Shown: piece by piece, positions 6,698-9,994 of the stretch
How the letters are laid out: every line of letters begins with the position of its first letter
Position numbering within the stretch: the stretch's first letter is position 1
Source: HGM11525 sp045649145
GTDB lineage: Bacteria > Bacillota > Clostridia > UBA1381
DNA length: 9,994 nt
Direction of reading: 5' to 3'
NCBI GenBank assembly: GCA_045649145.1
Contig: JAZRPK010000045.1
Coordinates: 1-9,994, forward strand
The notes under the pieces: generated by a model
Seen by the model: the letters and a program-made list of their open reading frames with translations, nothing else
Database searches by the model: none
What the model was told of the DNA's origin: nothing
Made by a program: the position numbers and the translations under genes

Positions 6698-7894
6698 TCA
6701 GTCTAATTGCACTGTGTCGGTCTTTGTAATGTCTTCATCCTCCGTTTCAGGTGCGGGAGTTTTCTCAGGCTTCGGAGTTTCCTCAGAATCGGGAATTGCA
6801 ATATAATCATCGTCAGGCTCGGGTGTTTTAGTTGGCTTTGATGACGGTGTGGGCGTCGGCTTGGTGGTCTTATCCTTGTCTTCTCCCTTGGGCGAGCTTG
6901 AAGGCAGCGGTGTCGCTTTAACCTTATCCGCGCCTGTATCCACCTTGCCCTTGACTCCTGTCATAATATTGCTTGCATCATATCCGAACACCGTTTCTAC
7001 CAGAGTTTTAAGCTCTGTGATGTTCACAATCCAATATGACGCCACATACTCCGCTCCCGAAAAATCGCCCGGCAGCTGATGCATCGTGATATTCTCTGAT
7101 GAAAGCTCCTTAAGGTTCGGGAGATATTTCATAACGTCCAACAGCGTGAAGTTTGTCTTTACATCATTTTGCAAGGTTTTGTAAAGGTCGGGGACTTTTC
7201 CGAGAATGGTGAGATTAAGCTTTTGGTCTGCAAGCGCTTTGATAAACTTCTGTTGCATTGCGACACGGTCAATATCACCGCCCGAATATTTCCTGAACCT
7301 GACAAGCTGTTCTGCCTTATCGCCGTCAAGCACCTGAAATCCGGGCTTAAGGTCTATATACAAATCCTGTGCAGGGTCCCTGTAATACATTCTCTGCGGC
7401 ACGTCAAACTCCACTCCGCCGAGTGCATCTATGGTATTGCGAAACGCCTCGCAGGAAAACTCGACATAATAGTTAATAGGTATACCGGTAAGGCGTGTAA
7501 CCGCCTCAATAGTGCCCTGAGGCCCTTTTATCTTTCCGTTTTTGGTAAGGCTGTGGGCGGCATTTATCTTCTGCCATCTGTTGCCGATATACATTCTGGT
7601 ATCACGGGGTATAGAGAGCATATCTATCTTATTATTATCCAAATCATAGGATGCAACTATAATTGTATCAGTTCTCAGTCCATCCTTATCAACACCTAAA
7701 AGAAGGACATTCGCCTTGCCGGTAGCCTTATCCACAGGCATAACATAATCTCCGTCTATTACGCCTGACATCGGAAAAAGTATACTGTGAAAGCCAAGCA
7801 AAAGAACAAATATGGTAAAAATCGTCAGAAAAGACGCCAAAAAAACCATCAGTCTTTTTTTCATCTTGCTGTCTTTTGCCCTTGCTCTTTTCAT
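6698..7894 (-). CDS. LytR-CpsA-Psr (LCP) family protein with a long disordered tail, first copy
   Basis: This 398-aa paralogue of the next gene shares the MKRAR start, the anchor and the LCP domain. It is predicted to attach glycopolymers to peptidoglycan on the outer face of the membrane. The basic N-terminus (1-14) is followed by a membrane segment at about 15-40 and the LCP domain at about 60-310. Key residues are GLRTDT (R74, D76), SIPRDTR (R97, D98, R100), DPAQDLYI (173-180), RFR (199-201) and D207/D209/R210. The usual RQQ reads MQQ (213-215), so one conserved arginine is missing. From about 318 to the end the protein is rich in Pro, Thr, Ser, Lys and acidic residues (TKPTPTPSSKPTKTPEP), probably a flexible stretch in the wall. 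The ATG at 7894 has AAAGGA at 9 nt; a TTG at 7912 overlaps that site. It heads a two-gene unit under its own promoter. Confidence 0.93.
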   Translation of the reverse strand: MKRARAKDSKMKKRLMVFLASFLTIFTIFVLLLGFHSILFPMSGVIDGDYVMPVDKATGKANVLLLGVDKDGLRTDTIIVASYDLDNNKIDMLSIPRDTRMYIGNRWQKINAAHSLTKNGKIKGPQGTIEAVTRLTGIPINYYVEFSCEAFRNTIDALGGVEFDVPQRMYYRDPAQDLYIDLKPGFQVLDGDKAEQLVRFRKYSGGDIDRVAMQQKFIKALADQKLNLTILGKVPDLYKTLQNDVKTNFTLLDVMKYLPNLKELSSENITMHQLPGDFSGAEYVASYWIVNITELKTLVETVFGYDASNIMTGVKGKVDTGADKVKATPLPSSSPKGEDKDKTTKPTPTPSSKPTKTPEPDDDYIAIPDSEETPKPEKTPAPETEDEDITKTDTVQLD

Positions 7895-7928
7895 TTGCCC
7901 TGTTCCTTTCAATGCATTATCAAGTTAA

Positions 7929-7958
7929 ATTATATCATTAAATTGCCTCTCGTGTCAA
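7929..7958 (-). promoter_or_regulatory. SigA-type promoter for the two LCP genes
   Basis: On the minus strand a perfect TTGACA (7958-7953) is followed after 18 bp by a perfect TATAAT (7934-7929). Initiation near 7922 gives a leader of about 28 nt before the ATG at 7894. A further TATAAT lies at 7967-7962 but has no matching -35 at the right distance. Confidence 0.78.
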
Positions 7959-8014
7959 TATATTATACCCTCTGAATGTATCAATTATATTACATCAATG
8001 TAAATTTTCTCAAA

Positions 8015-8046
8015 ACAAAATGCCCGATTACGCTCGGGCATTTTGT
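8015..8046 (-). terminator. Rho-independent terminator after the NAGPA-SLH gene
   Basis: A 13-bp perfect stem (8015-8027 paired with 8034-8046, core TGCCCGA/TCGGGCA) with a 6-nt loop begins 1 bp after the stop codon at 8048. In the minus-strand transcript the stem ends in a T-rich run (TTTTGTTTTG). It separates the surface-protein gene from the LCP promoter. Confidence 0.87.
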
Positions 8047-8047
8047 A

Positions 8048-8593
8048 TTATTTTACCTGTGTGATTTTATAAAGCATCGCTGCGGCCTCGGCACGACTTA
8101 CATTTCTTTGGGGCTTAAAGGTATTATCGTCATAACCCGATATAACGCCGATTTTATTTAGTCTTGCCACGTAAGACCTTGCCCATACGGGAATTTGGTC
8201 AGCATCAGCAAAGCCAAGTCCGCTCTCTTCGCTAAGGTGCGACATTGTCCTGCCGATTATCGCCGCCGATTCGGCACGTGTAATTTTGTCCGCCGATGCG
8301 AAAATAATCTTGTCACCGTCTTGCTTTCCGCTAACAAAGCCGAGCGAATACAAAGCATTTATGCTACTTTTTGCCCACGACGGCAATGTATCATCAAATA
8401 CTTCTTCATCATTTTCGTATGATGCGGTATCAAGCTCTAAAAACCGTGAGAGCATAACGGCAAATTCTGCTCTTGTTATGCTGTTGTCGGGCATAAACAA
8501 AAGCCCGTTTTCCGTTTGGTAGCCGCTTATTGCGCCTCTATCTGCCAGATCCTTAATCATATCTTTTGCCCAGTGCTTTGCCGTATCGCTAAA
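8048..8593 (-). repeat. Three C-terminal SLH domains
   Basis: Three S-layer-homology repeats of about 50-55 residues start at 8593 (FSDTAKHWAKDMIKDL), 8399 (FDDTLPSWAKSSINAL) and 8212 (FADADQIPVWARSYVARL). Each carries the conserved TRAE-type motif: ITRAE, ITRAE and, in the last, VSRAE. Three SLH repeats form the usual non-covalent anchor to pyruvylated secondary cell-wall polysaccharide. Confidence 0.93.
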
Positions 8594-9994
8594 GACATAT
8601 TTGTCATTTGTAACGGTTACAGGTATAACCCTGCTGCTTTTGCCCGCCCTGACTGTTATACTGCCGCTTGTAGTTGTGTCTGCCCTTGCAGTAAACACGC
8701 CGTCCTTAATTGTACCTATATCTCCCTCTACAGAAAAACCGAACAAGGCTTTATCGGCTATAAGCTCCGACGAGCCTATAAATGCCTTTGCCGATAACCC
8801 CGCTGTAGTTCCGTCGGGAACAGTTACTTTTGTCACCTCTTTGTTATCAAGATAGACCTTGATATCAGGTGTGTCATAAACATAATGCTCGCTTACCGTT
8901 TCAACCCCGCCGCTTTTTGATGTGATTTTAACCGTGCCGTTTCCGACAAAGGTGGCAACATTGCCGTTTACAAAGCTTTCGCCGTCTGCAATGTATTCTA
9001 CATTATCCAAGTCGGTCTTATAATATGCCGTATCAATTCCCACACTCGAAAGGACATCGGTTGTACCGCTCAAATATCTTTGCTGATGTGGTGTTGTGTA
9101 GATACTTTTTAGTATATCGGTGCGGGGGTTATTGTTTTTAAGGAAAATGAAATTGGCAACACCCCTTAAAGCTCCGTCGGAGGGGGAATTTATTACAGAA
9201 ATCCCGTCTGCTCCCGGATAGACGCCCGAAATAGAGGTTGAGCCGCCGCCGTCTAAATTGATTGCATCAACCGAGCCAAGCTCCTGCATACGTGTTGCAA
9301 GCGTTTTAAGCTGTACGCCATAGCTGTGTCCCGTTTGTCTGCCGTCTATAACATAGAAGATGACCTTGCCCTCTGCAGTAATTCCAACCGCTGTACGTGG
9401 TGCAGCGCCCTTTGGCAGATTGGTGTTTATACTGCCGCCCGAAATCAAGGTTTCACCCACGCTTGCAAGTCCCTCTTTTGCATCGAGCCAACGCTCATCG
9501 CCCTCGGCTATGCAGCTTATTTTGATGGTATCGCCTTCATTTAAGCTGTTCATAAGGTTTCTGTGATAGTCATAGCTGCCGTTTACATTTACAGTCAGAA
9601 CCATCTCGCCCTCAGAAAGCTCAACACCGCCCATATGCTGTGTTCTGCTCTTTACCACCGCTTCAAACTCACTGCCTAAGCTAAGATTCTCCTCAGTGGA
9701 TATTACAACAGAAACAACCTCTGCCTCATTTTCGGTCTGTGTGCCAAAATCAGTTGTAAACAAGGATATGCACGCCAGTGCCGCACCGTTATGCTTATTT
9801 ACATTATCGACGCCGACATCGCCCTGCGCTGTGGACACATTCACCTTTATCCCAAGCGGTGCAATAAATGCCGTACCATCAGCGTTAAAGCCTATACCCT
9901 GCAAGGTGGTACTGTCCTTAGAAATGACTCTACCCTCCGAGATAACGTGTCCCATAGGCACACCTGTCTGGAGTGAGAAATAGGACGCATTTAT
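8048..9994 (-). CDS. Surface phosphodiester glycosidase (NAGPA domain) with SLH anchor, 5' end outside the window
   Basis: The frame is open to the right edge, so the N-terminus, including any signal peptide, is missing; 648 codons are visible. The first residues (INASYFSLQTGVPMGHVI) already belong to the NAGPA fold, related to the enzyme that uncovers mannose 6-phosphate by cleaving GlcNAc phosphodiesters. Further NAGPA motifs are PRTAVGI (about 9403-9386), VIDGRQ, and DAINLDGGGSTSISG (9270-9229); the domain ends near 9130. A linker and an Ig-like beta-rich region (about 8877-8610, ending in GSITVRAGKSSRVIPVTV) lead to three SLH repeats at the C-terminus. The layout predicts a secreted enzyme held on wall polysaccharide, acting on phosphodiester-linked sugars outside the cell; the substrate is unknown. 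A GTG at 9961 is not the start, because conserved sequence continues upstream of it. A terminator follows the stop, and LCP genes lie downstream. Confidence 0.9.
   Translation of the reverse strand: MNASYFSLQTGVPMGHVISEGRVISKDSTTLQGIGFNADGTAFIAPLGIKVNVSTAQGDVGVDNVNKHNGAALACISLFTTDFGTQTENEAEVVSVVISTEENLSLGSEFEAVVKSRTQHMGGVELSEGEMVLTVNVNGSYDYHRNLMNSLNEGDTIKISCIAEGDERWLDAKEGLASVGETLISGGSINTNLPKGAAPRTAVGITAEGKVIFYVIDGRQTGHSYGVQLKTLATRMQELGSVDAINLDGGGSTSISGVYPGADGISVINSPSDGALRGVANFIFLKNNNPRTDILKSIYTTPHQQRYLSGTTDVLSSVGIDTAYYKTDLDNVEYIADGESFVNGNVATFVGNGTVKITSKSGGVETVSEHYVYDTPDIKVYLDNKEVTKVTVPDGTTAGLSAKAFIGSSELIADKALFGFSVEGDIGTIKDGVFTARADTTTSGSITVRAGKSSRVIPVTVTNDKYVFSDTAKHWAKDMIKDLADRGAISGYQTENGLLFMPDNSITRAEFAVMLSRFLELDTASYENDEEVFDDTLPSWAKSSINALYSLGFVSGKQDGDKIIFASADKITRAESAAIIGRTMSHLSEESGLGFADADQIPVWARSYVARLNKIGVISGYDDNTFKPQRNVSRAEAAAMLYKITQVK

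Noticed and set aside
7169..7699. Long plus-strand open frame (176 codons) opposite the first LCP gene.
   Set aside because: It lies entirely antisense to a conserved LCP domain and shows no recognisable domain.
7962..7967. Extra TATAAT upstream of the LCP promoter.
   Set aside because: The only TTGATA-like hexamer is 11 bp away, too close for a -35.
9959..9961. GTG as the start of the NAGPA-SLH gene.
   Set aside because: The frame stays open to the window edge, and the residues upstream (INASYFSLQTG) look like conserved NAGPA sequence, so the gene is truncated by the window.

Overview
The window looks like a chromosomal segment of a low-to-medium GC Gram-positive anaerobe of the class Clostridia, possibly an Oscillospiraceae/Ruminococcaceae-type gut lineage. 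The reasons are a type III glutamine synthetase, a phosphofructokinase with pyrophosphate-type signature residues, tandem LytR-CpsA-Psr (LCP) proteins, an S-layer-homology (SLH) surface protein, strong AGGAG-type ribosome binding sites and near-consensus SigA promoters. The exact genus cannot be told from the sequence alone. No mobile element, tRNA, rRNA or CRISPR array was seen.

Region 1 (14-2045, minus strand). Three small, AT-rich membrane-protein genes lead into trmO, a tRNA t6A37 methyltransferase. In transcription order they are a 142-aa four-helix protein, a 137-aa four-helix protein and a 101-aa three-helix protein resembling the SemiSWEET/PQ-loop fold. A TTGAAA-17-TATAAT promoter precedes the first gene. 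The third has a weaker promoter of its own, and trmO follows it by 29 bp with no terminator between.

Region 2 (2084-5632, mostly plus strand). A 210-bp divergent intergenic region holds a perfect TTGACA-17-TATAAT promoter driving glnN (type III glutamine synthetase, 691 aa). A phosphofructokinase predicted to be PPi-dependent (408 aa) follows 34 bp later. A perfect 28-nt palindrome ends this unit and also lies just beyond the stop codon of the converging LCP gene, so it probably serves both strands.

Region 3 (5631-9994, minus strand, cell envelope). A phosphodiester glycosidase (NAGPA)-SLH protein runs in from beyond the right edge and stops at 8048, followed by a strong hairpin terminator. 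A TTGACA-18-TATAAT promoter then drives two paralogous LCP genes 29 bp apart. The first carries a long Pro/Thr/Ser/Glu-rich tail and the second starts at TTG. LCP enzymes attach glycopolymers to peptidoglycan, and SLH modules bind wall polysaccharide, so the region is plausibly devoted to building and decorating the wall.

The best candidate for something undescribed is the AT-rich block of small membrane proteins at 718-2045. The rest is recognisable housekeeping and envelope biology.
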